The notes beneath the pieces were generated by a model that saw only the letters and a list, made by a program, of their open reading frames with translations, had not been told where the DNA came from and made no database searches. A stretch of 46,698 nt of DNA from Verrucomicrobiales bacterium (lineage in GTDB: Bacteria; Verrucomicrobiota; Verrucomicrobiia; Limisphaerales; UBA9464): assembly GCA_016793645.1 (NCBI GenBank), contig JAEUHD010000279.1:1-46698 (forward strand). Direction: 5' to 3'. Numbering within the stretch: position 1 is the stretch's first letter; the number at the start of each line of letters is the position of its first letter. This document shows, one piece after another, positions 24,207-32,181 of this stretch. The translations under genes were made by a program, and so were the position numbers.

Positions 24207-25910
24207 TCACCACCAGGCTTCGGCTTGGACGCCGTAGGTAAGGCCCCACTCCTGACCCTTGTAGTCGAGGCCTCCGACGGAGCCCACGAGGTCGTCACTC
24301 CAGTGGGCGTAGGTGGCGAAGATTCTCAGGACGGGGCGGCTGAAGAACCGATCGCCCAGTGCCAATTCGGGGGCGAAGCTGAGCTTCACGACGTTTCCGG
24401 CGGGACTGAGTCCGCTTTCCGAAACCCAGTCCACACCGCCCTCAAAGGCGAGCCGGAAAAACTTGTTGAGTTGGAGAATCGGCCGGACACCCGCGGAAAC
24501 CCAGTTCTGGGTGCCAAACGCCCCGGCGTAGTCCGTGTACTGGTACATGAACACCGGTGCGACCGAGAATTGGTCGGACGGCTGGAGCACCAGGCTCTCC
24601 GTGATCCGGAAACGCCAGGAATCCCCGGGTTCCGGCAGGATGAAATTGCCCTCGGGTGTACCGAAGGTCTGGAAGCCGGACGTGAACGTCTTGGAAGGCC
24701 CGCTTCCGGCCTGCACCGAAAGTCGGTTGACGCTGTCGGCATCCAGGAGATTTCGCGCGGTGTGGACAAGTGTCAGCGCCGCCCCATAGGAATCCTCGGC
24801 CTCCTGGCCAAACTGGTCCTTTCCGGATGCGGTCCGCGCCACATCCACCCCCACCTCTCCCGTCCCACCCGGCACTTCGAAGTCGTACCAGCGAATGTCA
24901 TAGGTGGACTTGGAGAAGCCCGCCTTGTTGGCGGGATCCGGCGCCGGGACATCGCTGTAGACCCCGCTCTGGCTTCCGTTGCCAATCCACGCAAAGGCGA
25001 GCTTGCCCACCGGCAGACGATAGTCCTCCAGTCCGGCGCCGCCCCCGCTCACGTTCCAATAAAAGAAGTCGTTGATGTAGATGTCCTGGCGCCGGTAGTA
25101 GCGGTTGCCCGCCCAGAAGTTCAGTTCCGGCTGCGAGGCCACGACATTGCCGATGCCGACCCAGGCTTCCGGCAGCGTGACCTGCGTCGAGGCGCCGGAG
25201 TTGTAATCCGAATAGGGATTGTAAAACGCCATGCGAAGCTGCGCTCTTGCGACAGGACCATCCGGCGTTCCATCCGGACGCAACTTGGGATCCAGCGAGA
25301 ACATGCCGGGGGCATACCAGTTTTTCCCCAGAACCAGTTCCGCGTAGTCCTCAGCCTCATTCCCCAGCCGGTACTTGGAGAGAGCCCCGGGATTCTGGAA
25401 CGCCACCTGCGGGCCTCCCTCGCTGTCGCGTCCGTACCCGGCGCGGAAATAGCCCCCAAAGTCGATGAAATCATTGAGCACCTTCTCGAGGCGCTGTTTC
25501 ACCGGACTGTTGGTGTTGCCGCCGATGGACCACTGGCGCGTCTGCTGGTCGAGCTGGAACTCGGCGTTGACGAATTCATTGACCCTCAGGGCGTCGCTCA
25601 GGTCCTTTGCGGCATCCGCCGCCCGGGCCACGGCGGCATTGGTCGCCGAAAACGCGTCCGGGGTGACCACACGGATCGGTGCGGGATCCGAAGCCGCGGG
25701 CGATGGCGCAGGCGCTGGAGCCGACGCCTGCTCCAGCCTGCGCAATTGTTGCTCCAGCAGGTCCATCCGGCGCTCGTAGTCCCTGCGCAGCGACTCCATC
25801 TCGCGCCGGATCTGATCCACGTCCGCCGGATTCGGGGCCTGCGCCCCTGCCGAGGGTCCGGCGCCAAGCAGGACCACCAACGCCAAAAAACCACGGACGT
25901 GCGGATGCAT
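24207..25910 (-). CDS. LamB-like maltoporin-family outer membrane porin
   Basis: About 567 residues from the ATG at 25910, which gives a signal peptide (MHPHVRGFLALVVLLGAGPS, then AGAQA). An N-terminal periplasmic coiled coil follows (IRREMESLRRDYERRMDLLE), then a Pro/Ala linker, then the barrel. LamB-type landmarks are FGGYFRAGYGRD, RLGNEAEDYAELVLGKNW, AGNRYYRRQDIYINDFFYWN, SGGGAGLEDY and the C-terminus WGLTYGVQAEAWW with the terminal aromatic needed for barrel assembly. LamB porins pass sugars and oligosaccharides across the outer membrane; neighbouring glpF-glpK suggests carbohydrate/glycerol uptake. The added coiled coil could anchor or trimerise the porin. The sugar specificity cannot be read. 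Confidence 0.85.
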   Translation of the reverse strand: MHPHVRGFLALVVLLGAGPSAGAQAPNPADVDQIRREMESLRRDYERRMDLLEQQLRRLEQASAPAPAPSPAASDPAPIRVVTPDAFSATNAAVARAADAAKDLSDALRVNEFVNAEFQLDQQTRQWSIGGNTNSPVKQRLEKVLNDFIDFGGYFRAGYGRDSEGGPQVAFQNPGALSKYRLGNEAEDYAELVLGKNWYAPGMFSLDPKLRPDGTPDGPVARAQLRMAFYNPYSDYNSGASTQVTLPEAWVGIGNVVASQPELNFWAGNRYYRRQDIYINDFFYWNVSGGGAGLEDYRLPVGKLAFAWIGNGSQSGVYSDVPAPDPANKAGFSKSTYDIRWYDFEVPGGTGEVGVDVARTASGKDQFGQEAEDSYGAALTLVHTARNLLDADSVNRLSVQAGSGPSKTFTSGFQTFGTPEGNFILPEPGDSWRFRITESLVLQPSDQFSVAPVFMYQYTDYAGAFGTQNWVSAGVRPILQLNKFFRLAFEGGVDWVSESGLSPAGNVVKLSFAPELALGDRFFSRPVLRIFATYAHWSDDLVGSVGGLDYKGQEWGLTYGVQAEAWW

Positions 25911-25994
25911 TTGCGGGGGAACGCATCCAGAGAACCCCAGCGCTCGCAGAGACGTCAATCCCCGCCTTCCCGAATCCTCTCTGAAACCCGCCTC

Positions 25995-27032
25995 CTACCG
26001 GGGAGACGACGCCGAGCCCGGTTCCTCGGGAGAAGCATCGGGAACCGGATCGACCCACATCATCCGGAAGGTGCGCTTCGTGGTGTCCGGGGCGTCATTA
26101 ACCTTTCGGCTGCCATCGTCGCTCAGCACCAGGATCCGCGGAGCCTGCGGGGTCCCAAACGCCACCACCCCTTCGGCGTTGAGATCCTTGAGCCCCGGCA
26201 CCTTCACGGCGGCCGGCTGGGCTCCGGTCCCGGCCCAGCGGTACAGCCGGGTGCGTCCCCCGTCTCCGGCGTTCCCTCCGAGCACGAAGTACTCCTGCCC
26301 GGTCCACACCAAGTCCCGGACACCCTTGCCTCCGAGATCCAAAAGTTCCGCAGTTCCCCATTCGGCGGGACGCCCCAGGATGAACTCCGCCGGATTCCGG
26401 AGTTGGGCCAGCAATGCGCGGCCGCCGGGAACCGGGCTTCGGAACCCGATCCACAGCACGCCTCCCGGCCCGGCCGACAACCCCTCAATATTGAGTCCCC
26501 CGGATAGCTCCGGGGCGATTCCCGAAGCCTCGCGAAGCGGGAATGTCGCCAGGGTGGGTGCCGCGAACATCGATTCCAACAGCGCGGTCACCGCCGAGCC
26601 CACGGGGCTCAATTCGACGTCCCCGTCCTCGTGGGAAATCCTCAACGCGAGAAGCCGGTGACGCTCGGGTCGAAAGCGTCCGTTCTTGTTCCGCGCATGG
26701 GAACCGATCCAGTACAGGACGTCCCCGATCCGCGCCGCCCCCTCGAAGTCCACCTCCCCTTCGCCCCGGCGCAATCCGAGCCACCGGGTCGTCTCAAACA
26801 CCTTGATGGGCGCTCCCCCCGCGGACGCCGAGTAGAGGAGCAGTGCGTTGTTCTCGTCACTGCCCACCAACACGCGATCCGTTCCGATCCGGACGGCAGC
26901 GGAGGCATTCGCCAGGCCATGGCATTCGATCACCCCGTGGGCGGCCCGGATCGGGGTCCCCATCGAGAACCCCATCAGGCCAAGGGCTGCCAAGCTCCAC
27001 ACGTTCAGCCAACCGCGTCCGATTCGGGACAT
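25995..27032 (-). CDS. Secreted DUF3616-like protein
   Basis: About 345 residues from the ATG at 27032 ([20 protein letters not shown]), a signal peptide ending near RAAHG; an ATG at 27062 would add 10 residues. The body looks like a beta-propeller of the DUF3616 type: [106 protein letters not shown] and [11 protein letters not shown]. No catalytic residues are recognised and the family role is unknown. It is divergent from rpsP, with 167 bp between the two starts. The porin gene follows 84 bp downstream on the same strand, so co-transcription is possible. Confidence 0.8.
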   Translation of the reverse strand: MSRIGRGWLNVWSLAALGLMGFSMGTPIRAAHGVIECHGLANASAAVRIGTDRVLVGSDENNALLLYSASAGGAPIKVFETTRWLGLRRGEGEVDFEGAARIGDVLYWIGSHARNKNGRFRPERHRLLALRISHEDGDVELSPVGSAVTALLESMFAAPTLATFPLREASGIAPELSGGLNIEGLSAGPGGVLWIGFRSPVPGGRALLAQLRNPAEFILGRPAEWGTAELLDLGGKGVRDLVWTGQEYFVLGGNAGDGGRTRLYRWAGTGAQPAAVKVPGLKDLNAEGVVAFGTPQAPRILVLSDDGSRKVNDAPDTTKRTFRMMWVDPVPDASPEEPGSASSPR

Positions 27033-27115
27033 GGCGCGAGACTGGATCCTGCGAACCCCCAAGTCAAAACACCCTCCCCACGGCGGAGCGAAGCCTTTCG
27101 AAAGGAAAACAGGGC

Positions 27116-27144
27116 TTGCACCGGACGCCGCTCCTCGTCACTTT
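27116..27144 (+). promoter_or_regulatory. Possible promoter of the rpsP operon
   Basis: TTGCAC (27116-27121) stands 17 bp before CACTTT (27139-27144), preceded by AGGGC, about 55 nt ahead of the rpsP start. The -35 box is good and the -10 box weak. Confidence 0.35.
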
Positions 27145-27199
27145 CCCCGTTCCGTTTTCGGGAAACCGCCGGAAAACCTCCGGTCACGATACTCAACTT

Positions 27200-27460
27200 A
27201 TGTCCGTCAAGATTCGTCTGAAGCGCATCGGCGCGAAGAACAGCCCCATCTACCGCGTGGTGGTGGCCGACTCCCGCAGTCCGCGGGATGGCAAGTGCAT
27301 CGAGGAAGTCGGCACCTACCAGCCCCGCCAGGCTGGGGACAACAATTTCAAGCTCAACCTGGAGCGGGTGGAGTACTGGCTTGGCGTCGGCGCCCAGCCC
27401 AGTGACACGGTGGCCAGCATGGTCCGGAAGCTCCGGCGTGCCGCCCCGGCGACCGCCTAA
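27200..27460 (+). CDS. rpsP: Small ribosomal subunit protein bS16
   Basis: 86 residues from the ATG at 27200: [20 protein letters not shown] and [19 protein letters not shown] are the conserved bS16 N-terminal half, and [20 protein letters not shown] the conserved C-terminal segment. The protein binds 16S rRNA early in 30S assembly. It opens the operon rpsP-khpA-trmD-rplS. The open frame upstream of the ATG is not conserved sequence. Length is typical for the family. Confidence 0.97.
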   Translation: MSVKIRLKRIGAKNSPIYRVVVADSRSPRDGKCIEEVGTYQPRQAGDNNFKLNLERVEYWLGVGAQPSDTVASMVRKLRRAAPATA

Positions 27461-27486
27461 GCCTGCCCCCGCCCACCGATCCCCCC

Positions 27487-27720
27487 ATGCAGGCCTTCAT
27501 CGAATACGTCACGAAGCGCCTGGTAAACCATCCCGACGAAGTCCGGGTGGAGGTCGAGGATCGTGCGGGCGTCCAGGCCTACCGCCTGACCCTGGGTCCG
27601 GGCGATGCAGGCAAGATCATCGGACGCCGCGGCACCACCATCCAGGCGATCCGTTCCCTGGTCCAGGTGGGTGCCCAGAAGAAGGGCATCCGGTGCACGC
27701 TCGACCTCGCGGACGAATGA
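27487..27720 (+). CDS. khpA: KH-domain RNA-binding protein KhpA
   Basis: 77 residues forming a single KH domain with the GxxG loop as GKIIGRRG (about 43-50). The N-terminus [20 protein letters not shown] and the tail [13 protein letters not shown] are typical of KhpA (YlqC). KhpA binds RNA, often with KhpB, and influences cell elongation and sRNA metabolism in Gram-positives. Position directly after rpsP is the classical one. It begins 26 bp after rpsP and ends 40 bp before trmD. Confidence 0.93.
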   Translation: MQAFIEYVTKRLVNHPDEVRVEVEDRAGVQAYRLTLGPGDAGKIIGRRGTTIQAIRSLVQVGAQKKGIRCTLDLADE

Positions 27721-27760
27721 GGTCCCGGCCCGCGCGGGCGGACAGGACCGCGCCCTGCCG

Positions 27761-28471
27761 ATGAAAATCGATGTATTGACCCTGTTCCCCGCGATGTTCG
27801 CAGGGCCGTTGGATGAAAGCATCATCCGGAGGGCCCGGGATGCGGGGCTCCTCGATCTGAGGATTCACAATTTGAGGGAGTGGACGCACGACCGTCATCG
27901 GACGGTGGATGACACTCCCTACGGCGGCGGGCCCGGAATGGTCCTGAAGCCGGAACCGCTCTTTGAAGCCGTCGAAGCCCTCCGGGCGGAACGCGGGTCG
28001 GACCTGAGGGTCATCCTCACGGGACCGGCCGGACGCCCGTTCACGCAGGCCGTTGCCCGGGAATTGTCCGGTTTGTCCGGACTGATCCTGATCTGCGGCA
28101 GCTACGAGGGATACGACGAACGGGTGCGAGAGCACCTCGCGGATGACGAACTCAGCATCGGCGACTACGTCCTCACCAACGGCAACCTGCCGGCACTGGT
28201 GATCGTGGATGCCGTGACCCGGCTCCTGCCCGGAGCATTGGGGGACGACGCCAGCAGCGTCGACGAGTCGTTCAGCCACGGGTTGCTGGAGTACCCGCAA
28301 TACACCCGGCCCGCCGAGTTCCGCGGCTGGCCGGTTCCGCCCGTTTTGCAGTCCGGAAACCATGCCGCCATCGAGCGATGGCGGCGCGCCCAGGCGGTCC
28401 GCCGGACCGCCCTTCGGCGGCCGGACCTTTGGGAACAACTTCGGTGGGCACGTCCCGCCAAAAACGATTGA
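27761..28471 (+). CDS. trmD: tRNA (guanine37-N1)-methyltransferase
   Basis: 236 residues from the ATG at 27761 ([20 protein letters not shown]). TrmD methylates G37 of tRNAs with SAM and prevents frameshifting. Family landmarks: [47 protein letters not shown], the trefoil-knot segment [29 protein letters not shown], and the catalytic-domain [17 protein letters not shown] with [12 protein letters not shown] at the end. The knot reads TNGNLPA where many bacteria have GGELPA (S/TGGELPA). The gene starts 40 bp after khpA, leaving no room for rimM. Confidence 0.96.
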   Translation: MKIDVLTLFPAMFAGPLDESIIRRARDAGLLDLRIHNLREWTHDRHRTVDDTPYGGGPGMVLKPEPLFEAVEALRAERGSDLRVILTGPAGRPFTQAVARELSGLSGLILICGSYEGYDERVREHLADDELSIGDYVLTNGNLPALVIVDAVTRLLPGALGDDASSVDESFSHGLLEYPQYTRPAEFRGWPVPPVLQSGNHAAIERWRRAQAVRRTALRRPDLWEQLRWARPAKND

Positions 28472-28483
28472 GGATTAAGCGCC

Positions 28484-28861
28484 ATGAACAAAGCCGCACT
28501 GTTTGACAAGATCGAGTCCGAGCAGTTCCGAAAGGAACCGATGAAGTTCAATGTCGGAGACAGCGTCCGCGTCCACACCAAGGTCGTGGAAGGGGACAAG
28601 GAGCGCATCCAGGTCTTCGCCGGCGTGGTCATCGGCATCCGTGCCCGCGGCCTCAACCAGACCTTCACCGTCCGCCGCATCAGCTACGGCGAGGGTGTCG
28701 AGCGCATTTTCCCCACCCATTCCCCCCGCATCGAGAAGATCGAGGTCGAGCGCGAGGGCAAGGTCCGCCGCGCCAAGCTCACCTACCTCCGCGGACGCAT
28801 CGGCAAGGGCGCGATGGCGGTGAAGGACAAGGATATGGCGACCGCGGCCGCCGCGAAGTAA
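28484..28861 (+). CDS. rplS: Large ribosomal subunit protein bL19
   Basis: 125 residues. The conserved core [80 protein letters not shown] and [10 protein letters not shown] is complete; the C-terminal Ala/Lys tail is variable in the family. bL19 lies at the interface of the two ribosomal subunits. A GAGGA nine bases ahead of the ATG serves as ribosome-binding site. It closes the ribosomal part of the operon, 12 bp after trmD. Confidence 0.97.
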   Translation: MNKAALFDKIESEQFRKEPMKFNVGDSVRVHTKVVEGDKERIQVFAGVVIGIRARGLNQTFTVRRISYGEGVERIFPTHSPRIEKIEVEREGKVRRAKLTYLRGRIGKGAMAVKDKDMATAAAAK

Positions 28862-28898
28862 GGCTGCCCCGCCCGCCGGCCAGCGCCGGCCCCCGGTC

Positions 28899-29543
28899 AT
28901 GCGTTGCCTGGTCACCGCCGGTCCCACCTGGGAACCGCTGGACCGCGTTCGACGTCTGACCAATTTCTCCACGGGTTCCCTCGGAGGGGATCTGGCCAAC
29001 GCCCTGGCGTCGGCCGGACACGACGTGGTCCTGTTCCTCTCCGAATCGGCGACCTGGAGACAGCCGTTGTCGGCGATTCGCGTCGAATCCTTCAACACCA
29101 CGGAATCCCTTGCCGCGGGGCTTCGGTCCTGCGCGGATCCGGATCCGGTCGCGATCTTCCACGCCGCCGCCGTCGGTGACTACCAGGCGGGCTCCCTTCG
29201 GATCGTCGCCCCGGACGGCACCGTCACGACCGTTCACGCCGGCAAGGTGGACAGCCGCGGCGGGACGATTCTCGTGGAACTGGTGCCCACGCCGAAAATC
29301 CTCCCCCAACTCCCGGAATGGTTTCCCCGCGGCCGGATCACCGGGTGGAAGTATGAGGTGGATGGGTCGCCGAACGACGCGGTTGCGCGGGGCGAACGAC
29401 AACTCGAATCCGCCGGAACCCATGCCTGCGTGGTGAACGGTCCGGCGTGGGGAACCGGATTCGCGTGGCTGAGACGGGGCCTTCCCCTCGTCCGGATCCC
29501 TTCACGACGGATGCTGCTCGATGCCCTCGTTTCCGCGGTCTGA
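28899..29543 (+). CDS. coaB: Stand-alone phosphopantothenate-cysteine ligase domain protein (CoaB)
   Basis: 214 residues, the CoaB domain only, without the CoaC flavoprotein decarboxylase that is fused to it in most bacteria. CoaB couples 4'-phosphopantothenate with cysteine during coenzyme A synthesis. Features: VTAGPTWEPLDRVRRLTN at the N-terminus, FSTGSLGGDLANAL (nucleotide-binding glycines), IFHAAAVGDY at the position of the family's AAAVxD motif, AGKVDSRGGTILVELVPTPK with the conserved lysine/serine, and ITGWKYE plus ACVVNGPAWGTGF in the C-terminal part. It starts 37 bp after rplS and may be co-transcribed. CoaC must be encoded elsewhere. The family is clear; the exact reaction is inferred. 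Confidence 0.8.
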   Translation: MRCLVTAGPTWEPLDRVRRLTNFSTGSLGGDLANALASAGHDVVLFLSESATWRQPLSAIRVESFNTTESLAAGLRSCADPDPVAIFHAAAVGDYQAGSLRIVAPDGTVTTVHAGKVDSRGGTILVELVPTPKILPQLPEWFPRGRITGWKYEVDGSPNDAVARGERQLESAGTHACVVNGPAWGTGFAWLRRGLPLVRIPSRRMLLDALVSAV

Positions 29544-29547
29544 TCCG

Positions 29548-29577
29548 TTCGAAATGCCGTCGGCGGACCGTTTCGAA
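29548..29577. other. Short inverted repeat after coaB
   Basis: TTCGAAA (29548-29554) and TTTCGAA (29571-29577) flank a GC-rich centre that holds its own small GCCG-T-CGGC palindrome. No T-tract follows. It may be a weak terminator or a protein-binding site. Confidence 0.3.
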
Positions 29578-29636
29578 AAGCAGTCAAATCCCAAGCTTCC
29601 GCCCGGACGCCCCGGCTGCTAGAACCCGCGCGGCAC

Positions 29637-30596
29637 ATGAAGTTTGCGGCGCGCATCGCTCTCTACCTGCTCCTGGTCGTCCTGGCCGGATACTTCTTCG
29701 GCCGATTCCGTGCCGCCTATCAGTCGACACCCGTCGTTCGGGAGTCCGTAACGGAGGGCACCTCCACCAACGAACCGACGACGGAGACCAACGCAGTTCC
29801 CGCGGCCGTCGGCGACGTTTCCGGGACCAATTCCCCGACCGCCGCGGTCCCACCCTCTCCGACCCCCGGAGCCGTCAACGGTGGGAACTCGCAAACCAAC
29901 GCGGTGGCGTTGACCAACGCAACCACCGCCCATGCCCCCGCCACACCCGCACCCAAGGGCGCGGATTCCCTTCGCTATCTGGGTCTGTTTGTCCTGTTCT
30001 TCCTCGCCTTGGGGGGATTGGCCGCCTGGGACATGGCGCAGGCCTTGGGAAGTCGCGCTGGACGCGCCGTCATGGCGGACGACTGGGTGGAGCGCAAGGA
30101 TCCCGAATACGAAAAGGCCGAGGAGGAATGGTCGAAGGGCAACCACATGGACGCCATCGCCCTGATGCGCGAATACCTGGCCAAGAACCCCCGGGAACAA
30201 CACGTCGCCATCCGCATCGCCGAGATCTACGAAAAGGACCTCGGCAACCACCTCGCCGCGGCCCTCGAACTTCAGGAGGTCCTTACCAAGCGTCTCCCCA
30301 AGGAACGGTGGGGCTGGACCGCCATCCGGTTGTCAAACCTCTACTCGGGACGCCTCAATCAGCCCGACAAGGCCATGGCGCTCCTGGAACGGATCGTCAA
30401 CGAATACAGCGACACCGGCGCTGCGAAAAAGGCCCGCGCCCGCCTTGGCATTCCCGAACCCGTCGTCGCGGCGCCCGCCGAAGAAGCGCCCGCGGCTGAG
30501 GCCGCCGCCGAACCGGATTCCCCGTCCGCGGAGTCCGACACGCCTCCCGAACCCCCGGCCTCCAACCTCCCCAAGGGCTTCCGCCCGAAGAAGTGA
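29637..30596 (+). CDS. Two-helix membrane protein with TPR-like domain
   Basis: 319 residues. TM1 (about 5-23, IALYLLLVVLAGYFFG) and TM2 (about 112-132, SLRYLGLFVLFFLALGGLAA) bracket a Thr/Pro/Ala/Asn-rich, probably disordered periplasmic stretch. After TM2 comes a cytoplasmic alpha-helical region with TPR spacing: YEKAEEEWSKGNHMDAIALM, REQHVAIRIAEIYEKDLGNH, WTAIRLSNLYSGRLNQPDKA and MALLERIVNEYSDTGAAKKA. An acidic Ala/Pro/Glu tail ends in LPKGFRPKK. No enzyme motif is visible. A scaffold role in the membrane is a reasonable inference from the TPRs, but the gene is not a recognised family member. It precedes the MFS gene by 51 bp on the same strand. Confidence 0.75.
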   Translation: MKFAARIALYLLLVVLAGYFFGRFRAAYQSTPVVRESVTEGTSTNEPTTETNAVPAAVGDVSGTNSPTAAVPPSPTPGAVNGGNSQTNAVALTNATTAHAPATPAPKGADSLRYLGLFVLFFLALGGLAAWDMAQALGSRAGRAVMADDWVERKDPEYEKAEEEWSKGNHMDAIALMREYLAKNPREQHVAIRIAEIYEKDLGNHLAAALELQEVLTKRLPKERWGWTAIRLSNLYSGRLNQPDKAMALLERIVNEYSDTGAAKKARARLGIPEPVVAAPAEEAPAAEAAAEPDSPSAESDTPPEPPASNLPKGFRPKK

Positions 30597-30647
30597 CCAG
30601 ATCGCGGTTGCGTCGCGTCGGGACGAAGTGATTTCCTACGCGTACGT

Positions 30648-32147
30648 ATGAATCCTGATGGCATGCCGGGGCCCAAGCGACTGGGCACTGTGGAGTGGTT
30701 GATCTGCATCATCGCGGCCATCGGGTTTGCCTTCGATATTTACGAGCTGCTGATGCTCCCGCTGATCATCAAGCCCGCGATCGCGGCCCTCAGCGGCCCA
30801 CTGGTTCAGGCGATGGTTCAGGCGGGAGCGGCGCCCGCGGACGCCGCGGCGGCCTGGGCCCCGGGTGGAGTGGAGTACGTCAAATGGGCGCGCACCCTCT
30901 TCTTCGTTCCGGCGCTGGCCGGAGGCGTTTTCGGACTGCTGGGTGGCTATCTCACGGACCGGCTCGGACGCCGCCGCGTGCTGACCTTCAGCATCCTCCT
31001 CTACGCCCTCTCGGCCCTGTCCGCCGGCTTTGCCACCTCCCTGCCCCAATTGCTGGTCCTGCGGTGCCTCGTCTTCATTGGCGTCTGCGTGGAATTCGTC
31101 GCGGCGGTCGCCTGGCTGGCCGAACTGTTCCCGAACTACGCACAGCGGGAAAAGGTGCTGGGGTACACCCAGGCGTTCTCGTCCATCGGAGGACTCATGG
31201 TGGGTGGCGCGGTGGCGCTGGCGGCCCGATTCGCCTCCGATCTTCCGGCCATCCTCGGAAACCATGAGGCGTGGCGGTACTCGCTGATCTCCGGAGTCAT
31301 CCCCGCCCTGCCGCTGATTCTCATCCGCCCGTTCCTGCCGGAATCCCCAGCCTGGGCCGCCAAGAAGGCGGCGGGTACGCTGCAGCGCCCTTCGATCGCC
31401 CAGCTCTTCAGCCCGCAACTGGCGCGAACCACCATCATCACGACCCTGGTATTCGCCGCCAGCTATGGAATCGCCTTTGGTGCCATCCAGCAACTGCCGC
31501 AAATCCTCGGCGGACCCAAGGGCCATGCGGCGATCCTGGCCACGGCCAAGGCGGCGCAGGACAAGGCGGTCGCCGAAGCAAAGGCCGCAGGAAAGCCGGT
31601 GCCCGAAGCACTGAAACTGCGTCAGATTGGGGGTAATGCCTCGGACGGTGCGGTGGCCAAGGTCTCCATTTGGCAGGAGATCGGTGGACTGGTCGGGCGC
31701 TTCCTGCTCGCCCTCCTCGCCGTGCCCATCGTGAGTCGTCGCGCCCTGTTGCGGTGTTTCCAAATTCCCGCCCTGGTGATCGTGCCATTCCTCTTCTGGT
31801 GGATTTCGCAAAACCTCGGCCAGGCGGAAAGCCTCCAGACGATCAAGATCGGCATCTTCATCGCCGGACTGTTCACCGTTTCGCAGTTCAGTTTCTGGGG
31901 GAACTACATCCCCCGCGTCTTCCCCGTGCATCTTCGGGGAACCGGCGAGAGCTTCGCGGCCAACATCGGGGGCCGGGTCCTTGGCACGGCCGCCGCATGG
32001 CTCACCCTCACCTTCTCCCAGGCGGTCCCGCCCAATCCGGTGAAGATCGCCCTCGTCGGCGCCGTGGTTGCCGGCGGCTACGCGCTGATCGGAGCCATCC
32101 TCACCGAGTGGCTTCCCGAGCCCCCGGCCGAATCGCACGACGCCTGA
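30648..32147 (+). CDS. Major facilitator superfamily transporter
   Basis: 499 residues with about 12 membrane helices. The MFS signature between TM2 and TM3 is GGYLTDRLGRRRVLTFSILL. The N-terminus EWLICIIAAIGFAFDIYELL resembles sugar/metabolite:proton symporters, and LFPNYAQREKVLGYTQAFSS, SWAAKK-type loop ends and FWGNYIPRVFPVHLRGTGES also fit. The central loop is unusually long and Ala/Lys-rich (about residues 290-345: AKAAQDKAVAEAKAAGKPVP, then RQIGGNASDGAVAK). The substrate is not predictable. It converges on the polysaccharide deacetylase gene 34 bp away. An alternative start, ATG at 30663, drops five residues. Confidence 0.88.
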   Translation: MNPDGMPGPKRLGTVEWLICIIAAIGFAFDIYELLMLPLIIKPAIAALSGPLVQAMVQAGAAPADAAAAWAPGGVEYVKWARTLFFVPALAGGVFGLLGGYLTDRLGRRRVLTFSILLYALSALSAGFATSLPQLLVLRCLVFIGVCVEFVAAVAWLAELFPNYAQREKVLGYTQAFSSIGGLMVGGAVALAARFASDLPAILGNHEAWRYSLISGVIPALPLILIRPFLPESPAWAAKKAAGTLQRPSIAQLFSPQLARTTIITTLVFAASYGIAFGAIQQLPQILGGPKGHAAILATAKAAQDKAVAEAKAAGKPVPEALKLRQIGGNASDGAVAKVSIWQEIGGLVGRFLLALLAVPIVSRRALLRCFQIPALVIVPFLFWWISQNLGQAESLQTIKIGIFIAGLFTVSQFSFWGNYIPRVFPVHLRGTGESFAANIGGRVLGTAAAWLTLTFSQAVPPNPVKIALVGAVVAGGYALIGAILTEWLPEPPAESHDA

Positions 32148-32181
32148 TCCCTGCCGGAAGCAACCGGAGGCCCATCACTGC

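Noticed and set aside
24198..26507. A 769-codon forward open frame across the porin and DUF3616 genes
   Set aside because: It is antisense to two recognised secreted proteins and has shadow composition.
27721..27760. A remnant of rimM between khpA and trmD
   Set aside because: The gap is 40 bp and its translation shows no RimM-like sequence.
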